Positions 39,101-45,139 of a stretch of 64,000 nucleotides of DNA are shown piece after piece; position 1 is the stretch's first letter, and each line of letters begins with the position of its first letter. Made by a program: the position numbers and the translations under genes. Below the pieces are notes generated by a model. The model was not told where the DNA came from. It saw nothing but the letters and a program-made list of their open reading frames with translations, and searched no databases. This stretch comes from Odobenus rosmarus divergens (lineage: Eukaryota > Chordata > Mammalia > Carnivora > Odobenidae): contig NW_004450277.1 in NCBI RefSeq assembly GCF_000321225.1, forward strand, positions 2,410,234-2,474,233. The letters are read 5' to 3'.

Positions 39101-39686
39101 ACTTGCCCCCCACTCCAGGCTCCCCCTTCCCCCGGACCCCGCTGGATGCCAAGACCCCCCTCAGTTTCCCCCACTGGCCTCCCTACTGAACATCTCAGTC
39201 CCTCCCTGGCCCACCAAATTCCACAGCTCGCCAAACTCCATTACCTCAGTTCCCCAAACTCCCTTCAGCCTTATGGAGACGTCCCCCAGTTCCTCTAAGA
39301 CCCCCACAAATTCTCCTCGTTCCCAGGACTCCCGCCCACCTGTGTCCCCAACACTCCCCTCCCCGGAACCCCTCAGCTTGCGCCGTAGGCCTCTTGAGAT
39401 CCCCCGGCCCCCCAAACTCGCTTCAGATCCCCGATTCCCCTTAGCCCGTCCCTGAATCTCCCTATCGCCACACCGCACACCAGAAGCCCCTCTGCCTAGT
39501 CCCTCCCACTCTCCTCACCCCCAGGCGGCCCTCGGCCCACACCCCTCCCCTCTCTCAGCCCTCGGGACCCACGCTGGCCCGCGCCCCGGCCGCCCGGCCC
39601 ACCTGCGCGCCCAGCTGGTTCAGCTGCTGCATGTCGCCGCCCACGGCCTCGGGCACGGGGTCCTGCGTGCAGTGCAGCCGGCCCAT
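21048..39686 (-). CDS. COMMD7: COMMD7, COMM domain-containing protein 7 (nine coding exons, complete)
   Basis: COMMD7 is a subunit of the Commander/CCC complex, which works with Retriever in endosome-to-surface recycling of membrane proteins; COMM proteins also restrain NF-kB. Coding exons, in transcript order: 39603-39686, 32774-32827, 32577-32679, 23113-23169, 22994-23031, 22449-22539, 22080-22129, 21655-21703, 21048-21124. They total 603 nt, giving 200 residues plus TGA, the usual length of the family member. All eight introns are GT-AG and all junction phases agree. The N-terminal helical part is about residues 1-130. The C-terminal COMM domain is about 133-200 and includes the DMEWKFGV motif (Trp139). 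The start ATG at 39686 has a good Kozak context (GCCATGG). I recognised the gene from its protein sequence. No frameshift or stop is seen. An upstream in-frame ATG is described separately. Confidence 0.97.
21125..21654 (-). other. COMMD7: COMMD7 intron 8
   Basis: 530 bp, no SINE; nothing else recognised. Confidence 0.9.
21655..21703 (-). CDS. COMMD7: COMMD7 coding exon 8 (residues 160-175 and first base of codon 176)
   Basis: Encodes LKLVVKKGNQTENLYI plus one base. The acceptor is TAATCAG|TTA with a T-rich tract, and the donor is TAG|GTGAGT. Confidence 0.96.
21704..22079 (-). other. COMMD7: COMMD7 intron 7
   Basis: 376 bp, no repeat recognised. Confidence 0.9.
22080..22129 (-). CDS. COMMD7: COMMD7 coding exon 7 (residues 143-159)
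   Basis: Encodes VTSGSSELEKVGSIFLQ, a COMM-domain strand region. The acceptor is TCACAG|TAA. The donor is CAA|GTAAGT: the last exon base is A, but the intron side is a full consensus. Confidence 0.95.
22130..22448 (-). other. COMMD7: COMMD7 intron 6
   Basis: 319 bp, no repeat recognised. Confidence 0.9.
22449..22539 (-). CDS. COMMD7: COMMD7 coding exon 6 (residues 113-142 and first base of codon 143)
   Basis: Starts WKQSAPTLARWAIGQ and ends DMEWKFG, entering the COMM domain. The acceptor is TTTCAG|TGG and the donor is GAG|GTAACT. Trp139 in DMEW is the conserved tryptophan at the start of the COMM domain. Confidence 0.96.
22540..22993 (-). other. COMMD7: COMMD7 intron 5
   Basis: 454 bp, no repeat recognised. 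Confidence 0.9.
22994..23031 (-). CDS. COMMD7: COMMD7 coding exon 5 (residues 100-112)
   Basis: A 38-nt microexon-sized block encoding LSEEKATYFSEK after a split glycine. The acceptor is CTTACAG|GTC and the donor is AAG|GTATCA. The intron before it is only 81 bp. Confidence 0.95.
23113..23169 (-). CDS. COMMD7: COMMD7 coding exon 4 (residues 81-99 and first base of codon 100)
   Basis: Encodes ALKKSLTADQVRADFITL between two split glycine codons. The acceptor is TTCCCAG|GTG and the donor is TTG|GTAGGT. Confidence 0.96.
23417..23600 (+). mobile_element. CAN-SINE, full length, sense
   Basis: Flanked by GAAGTTAGAGA copies. The tail has an uninterrupted A14 run, suggesting a recent insertion. Confidence 0.95.
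23700..23955. repeat. hAT-type DNA transposon fossil
   Basis: AATGGCCACATGGGTCTGGT, CACGGTACTGGACAGTGTAG and TTCTATTGGACAGAGCTGCC resemble the end of a common mammalian non-autonomous hAT element. Confidence 0.55.
24520..24690 (-). repeat. MIR-like fragment, antisense
   Basis: AATTTACCAGGAAACTAAAG followed by ATCAGAAAGATTAAGC, weak match. Confidence 0.45.
24830..25335 (+). repeat. L2 LINE 3' region, sense
   Basis: TGCCCTGCTCAAAACCCTCT, ATAAAATCCAGAGCTCTTAC, TCACCTCCAAGAGGACCCCT and GTCTGTTTTGTTCATTGTTG occur in L2 order. Confidence 0.8.
25418..25535 (+). mobile_element. CAN-SINE remnant, sense, 5' truncated
   Basis: Keeps only the GGGGAGTCTGCCTCAGGCTT body and the TAATAAATAAACAAATCCTA tail. 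Confidence 0.75.
25706..25901 (-). mobile_element. CAN-SINE, full length, antisense
   Basis: Perfect flanks AGAACCTTTAAGATCT. Older body with GAGAGAGAGAGAGCATAAGC. Confidence 0.94.
25928..26125 (+). mobile_element. CAN-SINE, sense, with an internal duplication
   Basis: The central segment is repeated (CCCCGCATTGAGCCCTGCAT then CGGGCTCC). Flanks are GATCTAAGCTCTTA and GATCTTAAGCTCTTA. It shares its left target with the neighbouring antisense SINE. Confidence 0.93.
26700..26960. repeat. Old LINE-like repeat (L2-type)
   Basis: ACTATGCTAGCTGCTGGGAA and TGCCCTCGTGAGGCTTACGT, the familiar pattern of an L2-associated old repeat. Confidence 0.55.
26994..27168 (+). mobile_element. CAN-SINE, sense, small internal deletion
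   Basis: GCGTCTGAGGCTCAGG: the CCTTCG segment is lost. The tail is AATAATAAAATCTTAAAA. Confidence 0.93.
27258..27297. repeat. Perfect 15-bp inverted repeat with a 10-base loop
   Basis: TTTTTTAAGAAAAGG at 27258-27272 and its reverse complement at 27283-27297. It would form a strong hairpin in either strand's RNA. Confidence 0.9.
27307..27513 (+). mobile_element. CAN-SINE, full length, sense
   Basis: Flanks AATGATCTTGCT and AACGATCTTGCT. It begins ten bases after a strong inverted repeat. Confidence 0.95.
27560..27780 (-). repeat. MIR, antisense
   Basis: GATTCTCAGAGAGGTTCAAT followed by AACTTGGCTGAAGATCTCAG. Confidence 0.75.
28170..28317 (+). repeat. MIR fragment, sense
   Basis: GTCACTTCCCTTCTCTAAGG, then TCTTTATCTGTAAGACAAAG. 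Confidence 0.7.
28318..28506 (-). mobile_element. CAN-SINE, full length, antisense
   Basis: Flanks ACAAAAAGCTTTT on both sides. The body shows a 9-base deletion at CCCGCGGGGAGCCCG. Confidence 0.95.
28507..29170. other. COMMD7 intron 3, unique stretch
   Basis: No exon or major repeat recognised. Confidence 0.5.
29180..29395 (-). repeat. MIR, antisense
   Basis: TTTGCATATATTAACTCATT, TTTCAGATAAGAAACTGAGG and TGACCAAGGTTGAATAGCTA. Confidence 0.8.
30000..30690 (+). repeat. Old L1M-type fragment, sense, split by a SINE
   Basis: Left part GAAGTCGACATGGAGAAATC, right part GTCTGGAGACAAGTAGCAGG, consistent with an old L1 3' end. Confidence 0.55.
30267..30474 (-). mobile_element. CAN-SINE, full length, antisense
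   Basis: Flanks GCAAGAACACTTTT and GCAAGAGCACTTTT. A short internal duplication (CAGACGGACGC) is present. Confidence 0.94.
31215..31408 (+). mobile_element. CAN-SINE, sense, head deletion
   Basis: The head lost TGGC (GCGCCTGGGACTCAG). Perfect flanks AAAATACGACTG. Confidence 0.94.
31530..31755 (-). repeat. MIR, antisense, with an insertion
   Basis: TTACTGAGGTACTACGTTAT and later GACACACTCAGCAAGTGACA. Confidence 0.55.
32040..32108 (+). repeat. L1 3' terminus fragment
   Basis: TAAAATGGTAAATTTTACAT, then TATTTTACCACATTAAA and an A-run. Confidence 0.65.
32119..32231 (+). mobile_element. Short-type tRNA SINE, sense
   Basis: GGCTGGCTCAGTTGGTAGAA head and GTGTAGAGATTACTTAAAAA end. Flanks ATACAAGCCCC. 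Confidence 0.92.
32577..32679 (-). CDS. COMMD7: COMMD7 coding exon 3 (residues 47-80 and first base of codon 81)
   Basis: Encodes VERFLAQLSEFATTNQ through SLLLVPN plus one base. The acceptor is CTGCAG|GTG and the donor is ATG|GTGAGT. Only a 94-bp intron separates it from exon 2. The following intron 3 is about 9.4 kb and carries many SINEs. Confidence 0.96.
32774..32827 (-). CDS. COMMD7: COMMD7 coding exon 2 (residues 29-46)
   Basis: Encodes QFSALTEVLFHFLTEPKE. The acceptor is TTCACAG|CAG and the donor is GAG|GTAAAG. The exon is 54 nt and phase 0 at both ends, so skipping it would keep the frame. The acceptor is a tandem CAGCAG, so alternative use three bases downstream would drop Gln29. Confidence 0.96.
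33461..33627 (-). mobile_element. CAN-SINE, antisense, internal deletion
   Basis: The segment around the GCTCGATCC box is missing (CCCGACCTGAGGTCAGGAAT). Flanks TCTTATTCTTT. Confidence 0.92.
33818..34012 (+). mobile_element. CAN-SINE, full length, sense
   Basis: Flanks AAATACAAAGGAGA on both sides. Confidence 0.95.
34115..34295 (-). mobile_element. CAN-SINE, antisense
   Basis: First member of a same-site series. Target copies TCTACCAGTCTTTT at the left and CTACCCAGTTTTTT at the right. Confidence 0.93.
34303..34634 (-). mobile_element. Short-type tRNA SINE, antisense, split by a nested SINE
   Basis: Parts 34303-34326 and 34528-34634 (AATCTCTACACCCAACTTGG to GAGCCAGCCAGGCACCCC). The right target copy is CTCTACCCAATTCTTTT. 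Confidence 0.88.
34327..34527 (-). mobile_element. CAN-SINE, antisense, nested
   Basis: Inserted in the T-rich end of the short SINE; AAAAGATTTTATTT recurs on both sides. Confidence 0.92.
34640..34905. repeat. Old L1-type fragment
   Basis: AATAATACTGCGATGAATAT and GCCAAACTGTCTTGCAAAGA, then ATACTCCCACCTGCCAATAG. Confidence 0.6.
35220..35545 (+). repeat. L2-like LINE fragment, sense
   Basis: Ends near GTATTTGTTGAATAAATC; the middle is diverged. Confidence 0.45.
35640..36540 (+). repeat. Old L1-type 3' region, sense, split by a SINE
   Basis: GCACTGTTGATGAGAGGATA, GACCTAGTAATTCCACTGCA and AGGTTAAATAAATTATGGTA in the order seen in old L1 3' ends. Confidence 0.7.
36226..36408 (+). mobile_element. 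CAN-SINE, full length, sense
   Basis: Flanks TTATACCTTTG and TTAGACCTTTG. Confidence 0.94.
37013..37126 (+). mobile_element. Short-type tRNA SINE, sense
   Basis: GACTGGCTCAGTCTTAAGAG head. Flanks AACAAAGGTAAAG and AACAACAGGTAAAG. Confidence 0.87.
37148..37280 (-). mobile_element. tRNA SINE, older subtype, antisense
   Basis: TAGGCTCCATGCCCAACGTG to GAGCCACCCAGGTGCCCC. Confidence 0.88.
37545..37745 (+). repeat. MIR, sense
   Basis: TTCTTATCTATAAAATGGGA and GCCACATGGTACATGCTCAA. Confidence 0.88.
37746..37885 (+). repeat. Second MIR fragment, sense
   Basis: AATCTGTAAAATGGGGATAA followed by TACCTACCTCCTAGGGTGGT. Confidence 0.85.
38075..38265 (-). mobile_element. CAN-SINE, antisense, diverged
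   Basis: GAGAGCACGAGTGGTGTGGG with a G9 run, ending GAGCCACCCAGGCACCCC. Confidence 0.87.
38286..38481 (-). mobile_element. CAN-SINE, full length, antisense
   Basis: Target copies TTTATTTATTTACTTTTTA and CTATTTATTTACTTTTTA. Confidence 0.93.
38494..38582 (-). mobile_element. Short-type tRNA SINE, antisense, truncated head
   Basis: AATCTCTACACCCAATATGG, ending GTCGCAGCCAAGTGCC with the last part of the head deleted. Confidence 0.82.
39027..39540. other. C-rich intron 1 stretch upstream of the CpG island
   Basis: Proline/serine-rich open frames occur on both strands here because of the CCC-rich base composition. No domain recognised; treated as non-coding. Confidence 0.6.
39603..39686 (-). CDS. 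COMMD7: COMMD7 coding exon 1 (residues 1-28)
   Basis: Starts MGRLHCTQDPVPEAVGG and ends LNQLGAQ on a complete codon (phase 0), followed by the donor CAG|GTGGGC (GT at 39602-39601). It lies inside the CpG island. Intron 1 is about 6.8 kb. Confidence 0.96.
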
Positions 39687-39781
39687 GGCGTCCGCCCGGC
39701 TCCGCAGGGCCCGCCGCCTCCCAGCTTCCTCCCTTGCCGCCGCCCGCCTCGCCGCGCTTCCGCAGCCGCACTTTCGCCACA

Positions 39782-39805
39782 GCCGCCGCCGCCGCCGCCG
39801 CCGCC
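39782..39805. repeat. (GCC)8 triplet repeat, CGG on the COMMD7 sense strand
   Basis: Eight perfect GCC units on the plus strand, about 96-120 bases upstream of the COMMD7 start codon. It lies in the probable 5' UTR or core promoter. Confidence 0.95.
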
Positions 39806-39828
39806 GCGCTCCTCCCCCAGCCGGCCCC

Positions 39829-39850
39829 GGGGCGGGGCGGGGCGGGGCGC
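39829..39850 (+). promoter_or_regulatory. Tandem GC boxes with a G-quadruplex motif
   Basis: Four GGGG tracts separated by single C bases (39829-39847). The run reads as overlapping Sp1-type GGGGCGGGG boxes and fits the strictest G-quadruplex pattern. It lies on the non-sense side of the COMMD7 promoter. Confidence 0.85.
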
Positions 39851-39929
39851 ACTGGCAGCGCGGCGGAGCCGCGCGCCGCTGCGACCCCTGGAGAGCCCCA
39901 AGGAGCCAAGCTGCCAAACGTGGAATTTC

Positions 39930-40232
39930 CTAGCGGATCTCCTTCTGGGTGACCCCACAACACAGAGCTTGGCCTCCCTGCGCCCCAGTTTCACTCTCTG
40001 TAAAATGAACCTAGGGATGGCTGCTTAACTGAGGTAATCCTCCTAAAATGTTTAGAAGATTAGCCTGACACACAGAAGGTCTTCAATCAGTGGCTAGCTG
40101 CTATTAACAGAGGTATGATCCATTCAGCGGATTTCTTGCTGCACGCCTACTATGCCAGGCCAGGGGGATAGAGAAGTGAACAACGCAGGCCCAGTGTCCC
40201 TCCTTAGGAGAGCTTACATCAGAGCAGAGCAG
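39930..40232. other. Intergenic start of the COMMD7-DNMT3B spacer
   Basis: A MIR-like piece (CACTCTCTGTAAAATGAACC) at about 39990; otherwise nothing seen. Confidence 0.5.
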
Positions 40233-40400
40233 TAAGGACTCAAACTTGGGCTTGCATCAGCATCTTCTGGAGGGCTTGGTGTAAGGCAGATGGCTGGGCC
40301 CCACCCCCAGAGTATCTGATCCAGAAGGGTCTAGGGTACAGCCTGAGAATTTGCATTTCCAACAAGCTCTTAGGGACCACACTTTGAGAACCTCTGGAGC
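40233..40400. mobile_element. MER5A-type hAT MITE
   Basis: CATCAGCATCTTCTGGAGGG, GGGCCCCACCCCCAGAGTAT and the end CACTTTGAGAACCTCTGG. Confidence 0.8.
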
Positions 40401-40514
40401 GGAGTAAACTCACCCCCAGAAGTGCAAGGACTGTGATAATGGGAGGGAGGGTGGTGCTCAGGTCCATGAAGGGAGATTATTAGGAAGGTGATGATCACTT
40501 TAACCTGAAACACT

Positions 40515-40615
40515 TTAACCCCTATGCTGTCTTTTCCCAAGTACCTCTCACAGCCCGGGGTAACTATTATCCTGATCCCCACTGAACAGATGAGAAAACT
40601 GAGAGGTGCTCCCTG
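40515..40615 (-). repeat. MIR fragment, antisense
   Basis: CCCCACTGAACAGATGAGAA followed by AACTGAGAGG. Confidence 0.65.
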
Positions 40616-41271
40616 GAATCTAGGACGTGACCCCCAAGCCCAAGAACTTCTTCACCTACCCCCGCACACAGCCTTGAGGGTAGGGAGGGGATGCATAGAA
40701 ACAGGGGGTGGGGGACTATGGAAAGGATTGGCTGGCTTTCCCTACCAGGCTTTCTTCTCTACCCTTCACTAAAAATCCCTCTGGAAGGATATGAACAAAA
40801 TGTCTTCGACCTAGAGGCCATGTGCCTTCCCTTTAGTGATTATTTCATTCATGCACTCATTCAACAGGTGATAAATCAAGTGTCTACTGGAGAGTGGACA
40901 CCATGACAGGTGCTAGGACACCACAGTGACAGCCGGATGCAGTGCCTGGCCCTGGAGAAGTCGGGGTTTTGTCAGGATAGCAGACACACACGTGTGAAAT
41001 TATTAACTGATGTCAAGAAGTACAAAGTGCTTTGAAAATGTATGCAGGGCACTTCTCCAAGTCCAAGGTACCTGGAAGAGAGTAAACCTTCAAGTTACTG
41101 ACAGTGACTGAACTTAGGCCCCCTGACTCACCATCCAGGAATTTTTATTTTACAATATTTTCAACCTTTTAAAAAAGATCCCTGCTGGGGCATTATATTT
41201 ATTTATATCTCTAAGTGTTAAATCAACTTTGTTGAGGTATAGCATATACCATGAGATGCATTCCTTTTAAG
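40616..41271. other. Intergenic, partly old LINE-like
   Basis: 40840-41130 resembles an L2-associated repeat (TTCATTCATGCACTCATTCA, GACAGGTGCTAGGACACCAC). No exon. Confidence 0.5.
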
Positions 41272-41295
41272 TGTGTTTCTTTAAATTATTTTTTT
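41272..41295. repeat. L1 target-site duplication, left copy
   Basis: TGTGTTTCTTTAAATTATTT followed by a T-run. The same block recurs at 42063-42086, and part of it again at 42276-42291. Confidence 0.9.
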
Positions 41296-42062
41296 ATTAA
41301 CATATAATGTATTATTTATTTCAGGGGTACAGGTCTGTGATTCATCAGTCTTAACACAATTCACAGTACTCACCAGAGTACATACCCTCCCCAATGTCCA
41401 TCACCCAGCACCCCCATCCCTCCCACCCCCCTCCACTCCAGCAACCCTCAGTTTGTTTCCTGAGATTAAGAGTCTCATGGTTTGTCACCCTCTCTGGTTT
41501 AGTATTGTTTCATTTTTCCCTCCCTTCCCCTATGATCCTCTGCCTTGTTTCTCAAATTCCTCATATCAGTGAAATCATATGATACTTGTCTTTCTCTGAT
41601 TCAGTTATTTCACTTAGCATAATACCCTATAGTTCCATCCACGTCGTTGCAAATGGCAAGATTTCATTTTTCGATGGCTGCATAATATTCCATTGTATAT
41701 ATATATACACCACATTTTCTTTATCCATTCATCTGTTGATGGACATCTAGGCTCTTTCCATAGTTTGGCTATTGTGGACGTTGCTGCTATAAACATTGGG
41801 GTGCAGGTGCCCCTTTGGATCACTACATTTGTATCTTTGGGGTAAACCAGTAGAGCAATTGCTGGGTCGTAGGGTAGCTCTATTTTCAACTTTTTGAGGA
41901 ACCTCCATACTGTTTTCCAGAGTGGCTGCGCCAGCTTGCATTCCCACCAACAGTGCAGGAGGGTTCCCCTTTCTCTGCATCCTCGCCAACATCTGTCCTT
42001 TCCTGACTCGTTAATTTTAGCCATTCTGACTGGTGTGAGGTGGTATCTCATTGAGGTTTTGA
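41296..42062 (-). mobile_element. 5'-truncated L1 retrotransposon (ORF2 C-terminus and 3' UTR)
   Basis: On the minus strand, 42051-41614 reads as the C-terminal end of L1 ORF2p (motifs [20 protein letters not shown] and CPSTDEWIKKMW), followed by an L1 3' UTR to about 41296. One in-frame reading is preserved, but the 5' part of the element is missing, so it is inactive. It is bracketed by a long direct repeat starting TGTGTTTCTTTAAATTATTT at 41272 and 42063, a clear target-site duplication. Confidence 0.93.
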
Positions 42063-42086
42063 TGTGTTTCTTTAAATTATTTTTTT
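42063..42086. repeat. L1 target-site duplication, right copy; also the SINE target
   Basis: Same sequence as 41272-41295. A later antisense SINE inserted here and duplicated TCTTTAAATTATTTTT again at 42276-42291. Confidence 0.9.
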
Positions 42087-42275
42087 TAAGATTTTATTTA
42101 TTTATTTGACAGAGAGAGACACAGCGAGAGAGGGAACACAAGCAGGGGGAGTGGGAGAGGGAGAAGTAGGCTTCCCGTGGAGCAGGGAGCCCGACGCTGG
42201 GCTCAATCGCAGGACCCCGGGATCATGACCTGAGCCGAAGGCAGACGCTTAAAGATTGAGCCACCCACGTGCCCC
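42087..42275 (-). mobile_element. CAN-SINE, full length, antisense
   Basis: Runs from T-run/AAGATTTTATTTATTT to GAGCCACCCACGTGCCCC. It is inserted in the right L1 target duplication. Confidence 0.93.
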
Positions 42276-42584
42276 TCTTTAAATTATTTTTAACTTAAAA
42301 AAAAAAATTCCTTGAGGAAACCAGTGGATTTCCTTCATTTCTGCTCCCACAGTGACTAGTGCTGAAGCTCACAATAAATATTTGTGGAATTGAATTAGTC
42401 CATGTTACAGAAAAGAGAGAGAAAGAAATTCACTAGAAGCTGCTGTCCAACACTGTAGTAACACAGTGACTCTCTTGCCTTCTAGTTTTCTTCCATGGCA
42501 CAGGTCCTTGGGTTTCTGTGATTTGTTTTGTTTTTACATATTCAGGGCTTTCCTCCTTCACCAACCTATTTAACCTCTGATAGA

Positions 42585-42730
42585 CAGAGTGTGGTCCTTG
42601 AAGGACACGGACACCATCTGGGAATTTGTTAGAAATGCAGACTTGTAGCACCCACCCACCCAGACCTGTTGATTCAGGATCTGCATTTTAACAAGATCTC
42701 CAGGTGATTCCTGGGCACATTTAAGTTTGA
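42585..42730. mobile_element. MER20-like hAT MITE
   Basis: GAGTGTGGTCCTTGAAGGAC, TGTTAGAAATGCAGACTTGT and CATTTTAACAAGATCTCCAG, ending near TTTAAGTTTGA. Confidence 0.75.
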
Positions 42731-42744
42731 AGTATAAATAATAA

Positions 42745-43105
42745 CAACCATTTTTAGATGCTCACCATGTGCCAGGCTTTATTTGAAGACCCGAATAGAC
42801 AACATGTATAATGATAATACTTTGCACCATCTACCTATTGTTGCTCATATTATTTCTATTTTAATGTTTAGCACATTGTGTTATTGCTGTCATTTGCACA
42901 TCTGTCTCCCTCACTTACTAATAGTGTTGTCTTGGGCAAATTACTAAGCTTTTTGTGCCTTCATTTCTTTTTTCATTTGTAAAAATTGAGACAATAATAG
43001 AACCTACTTGAAAGGATGAAATGAGACAATGCTCGTAAAATACTTAGCCCAGCAACTGGCCCATGGTAAGTGCTCAATAAATGCTTGTTATTATTATTCC
43101 AGTTT
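42745..43105 (+). repeat. Two adjacent MIR fragments
   Basis: 42750-42790 carries TGCTCACCATGTGCCAGGCT. 42925-43100 carries TCATTTGTAAAAATTGAGAC and CATGGTAAGTGCTCAATAAA. Confidence 0.75.
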
Positions 43106-44380
43106 TTCAATCTTATAGAAAGAATATAGCAATAAGCATCCCTGTACACATTTTTCCCCACATCTGATTATTTCTTTTTGAGTGTCAAGGAATGTTATGT
43201 TCAGACTATTTGGGTTCTAAATAGCAAGAGAATAGCCAACTTTCCTAGGTAGGGACCATGACTGATTTCTCAGACAACAACCAGAAATTAGCATTTCACC
43301 CTGAATAGGGGTCTGGTGGCAGGTTCATTTCCCTGGATGAGGCACTTAAGAGCAGCCCACCCTCCTTCCAACCCAGCAGTCCTCAACCTTGAGGGCAATC
43401 CCAAGTCCTCTAAAAGAAACCTCAAAATCTCAGACAACACCATTCTTGGCTTCAGCTATAAACGCTATGCAAACATGATTGTAAGACCCTGCATACTATT
43501 CTACTGAGCCAGAATATAATGCCCATAACTAATTCCCATGGTTGCCTGTTTAGGTCTTTACAGTTTTTCAATTTTATTAAGAACTTGTCAGTTAACGAAA
43601 ACAATAGGTAAAAAGGTCTTTCCAATGTTTTCCTTCACAGTCCATTCTAGGATGAAGGAAGGAGCAGTGATTATTGTTAATGCGATAACTTTGTCGCAGG
43701 AAATGCAGACCTGGGGCCAGGCCTCCTTTCTAGAGAACCCCCGCCCCCAGCAGCTCCCATTTCAGCCTTAATGAGGGACCTTGCTCCCTTCATTCACTTT
43801 AAAATGTCCCTGTGGAGGGCAAAAGAGGGCCCCCTCCCCCTCCCCTGCAAGTGAAAGGAGCTCATTAAGAAGTCTTTTCTCAGGCACAAGGATTCCAGCT
43901 GGGAATTTCACCAAGGGGCCAAGTTCTTCCCCAGAGAAAGGTTGACTCTTCATGCTCTGAAATGCCAAAAAGCATTTAAAAAAAATTAAATTTTTAATTT
44001 TGAGATAATTGTAGATTCATGTACAGTAGTAAGAAATAATACAGAGAGATCCCTCGATATACAGATCTTATCTTGCAAAGTGAGATACTGACATTGATGA
44101 GATACTGAGATTGATGTGAGATGCAGAACGTTTCTATCACCCCTGAGGATCTGGTGTGTTGCCCAAGGGCATTATAACAGAAGGGATAGATTCCAGATCC
44201 CTCCTCCTACCAAACACTGGGGGGAATATACTATGGACATTTTCGTGTTTCCATTTATTATTATCCTCATCATACCTTCAATACTAGCTCCTTTATTATA
44301 AAAGCACATAGACAAATGCAAAATTACAGTTGACCTACACTTTTCAAAAACACCTATGTTATAAAAGTCATCAACAAAGG
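43106..44380. other. Intergenic, mostly unique
   Basis: No exon recognised. 43700-43960 is repeat-free and moderately GC-rich, a possible conserved non-coding element. 43980-44330 is AT-rich and L1-like. Confidence 0.45.
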
Positions 44381-45060
44381 AAGGCTGGGGAATTGCTCCA
44401 GATTAAAAGAAACTAAAATAGACAAGATAACTAATGTAATGTGTGGTCTTGGATGGAGGTAAACAATTAGCATAAAATATATTATTGGCACAACAACGTG
44501 AATATGCTTAACACTACTGAACTGTATGCTTGGAAAATGGTTAAGACGGTAAATATTATGTGGGTCTTATTTTTTTTAACCACAATTTTAAAAAAAGGAC
44601 ATTATTGGAACCATTTTTTTAAAGACTTTAGAGAGAGAAGACTCCCATGAGAAGCAGGGAGTCCCCGCGTAGGGCTTGATCCCAGGAACCCGGGATCATG
44701 GCCTGAGCCAAAGGCAGACGCTCAACCGCCTGAGCCACCCAGGCGCCCCATTATTGGGACAATTGATGAAATCTGAACATGACTGTAAACTAGATAATGA
44801 TATTGTATCAATGTTCACTTTCCTGAATTTGATCATTGTACTTTGCTAATGTAGGAGAATGTCTTTGTTCTTCAGAATTACATGCTGAAAGTATTTAAGG
44901 TAAAGGGGGATAAAATGGTTGAAGAAATAAAAATTGAAGAGGAGATAAATAGCACAAACACGGCAAAGGTTAACAATTATTGACTCTGGGTAGAGTATAA
45001 CGGGTATTCTTGCAACTCTTTCGTAAATTTGAGTTTACTTACAGAATAAATTTTAAAGGG
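44381..45060 (+). repeat. Composite of old L1M 3' ends, split by a SINE
   Basis: AACTAATGTAATGTGTGGTC, then a tail piece GAACTGTATGCTTGGAAAAT, then TATTGTATCAATGTTCACTT after the SINE. Confidence 0.65.
44613..44749 (-). mobile_element. CAN-SINE, antisense, internal deletion
   Basis: The body between the T-tail and GAGAAGCAGGGAGTC is largely lost. Flanks are ACATTATTGG and CATTATTGGG. Confidence 0.9.
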
Positions 45061-45139
45061 GTCAAAAGAAGTTAAATGATCTTTGTTCCCATCCTGTCAC
45101 AAGGGAAATAAATTTCTATTTTAATATATATTTCAGTAC

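Larger units (their letters stand above)
32828..39602 (-). other. COMMD7: COMMD7 intron 1
   Basis: About 6.8 kb between the CpG-island exon and exon 2. Rich in SINEs and old LINE/MIR/hAT fragments. Confidence 0.93.
39545..39925 (-). promoter_or_regulatory. COMMD7: COMMD7 CpG-island promoter and 5' UTR
   Basis: A dense CpG block spanning exon 1 and its upstream flank, with no TATA box seen. It holds four GC boxes in tandem (39829-39850) and a GCC triplet run (39782-39805), both upstream of the ATG on the minus strand. The transcription start cannot be fixed from sequence alone. Confidence 0.85.

Noticed and set aside
39027..39455. 142-codon Pro/Ser-rich plus-strand frame in COMMD7 intron 1
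   Set aside because: C-rich low-complexity composition, an overlapping minus-strand frame of similar length, and no recognised domain.
39631..40028. Overlapping frames of 72-118 codons on the plus strand over COMMD7 exon 1
   Set aside because: Antisense shadows of the CpG island; the coding strand is fixed by the intact COMMD7 exon 1.
41614..42051. 145-codon minus-strand frame as a cellular gene
   Set aside because: It is the C-terminus of L1 ORF2p in a 5'-truncated element, annotated as mobile DNA.
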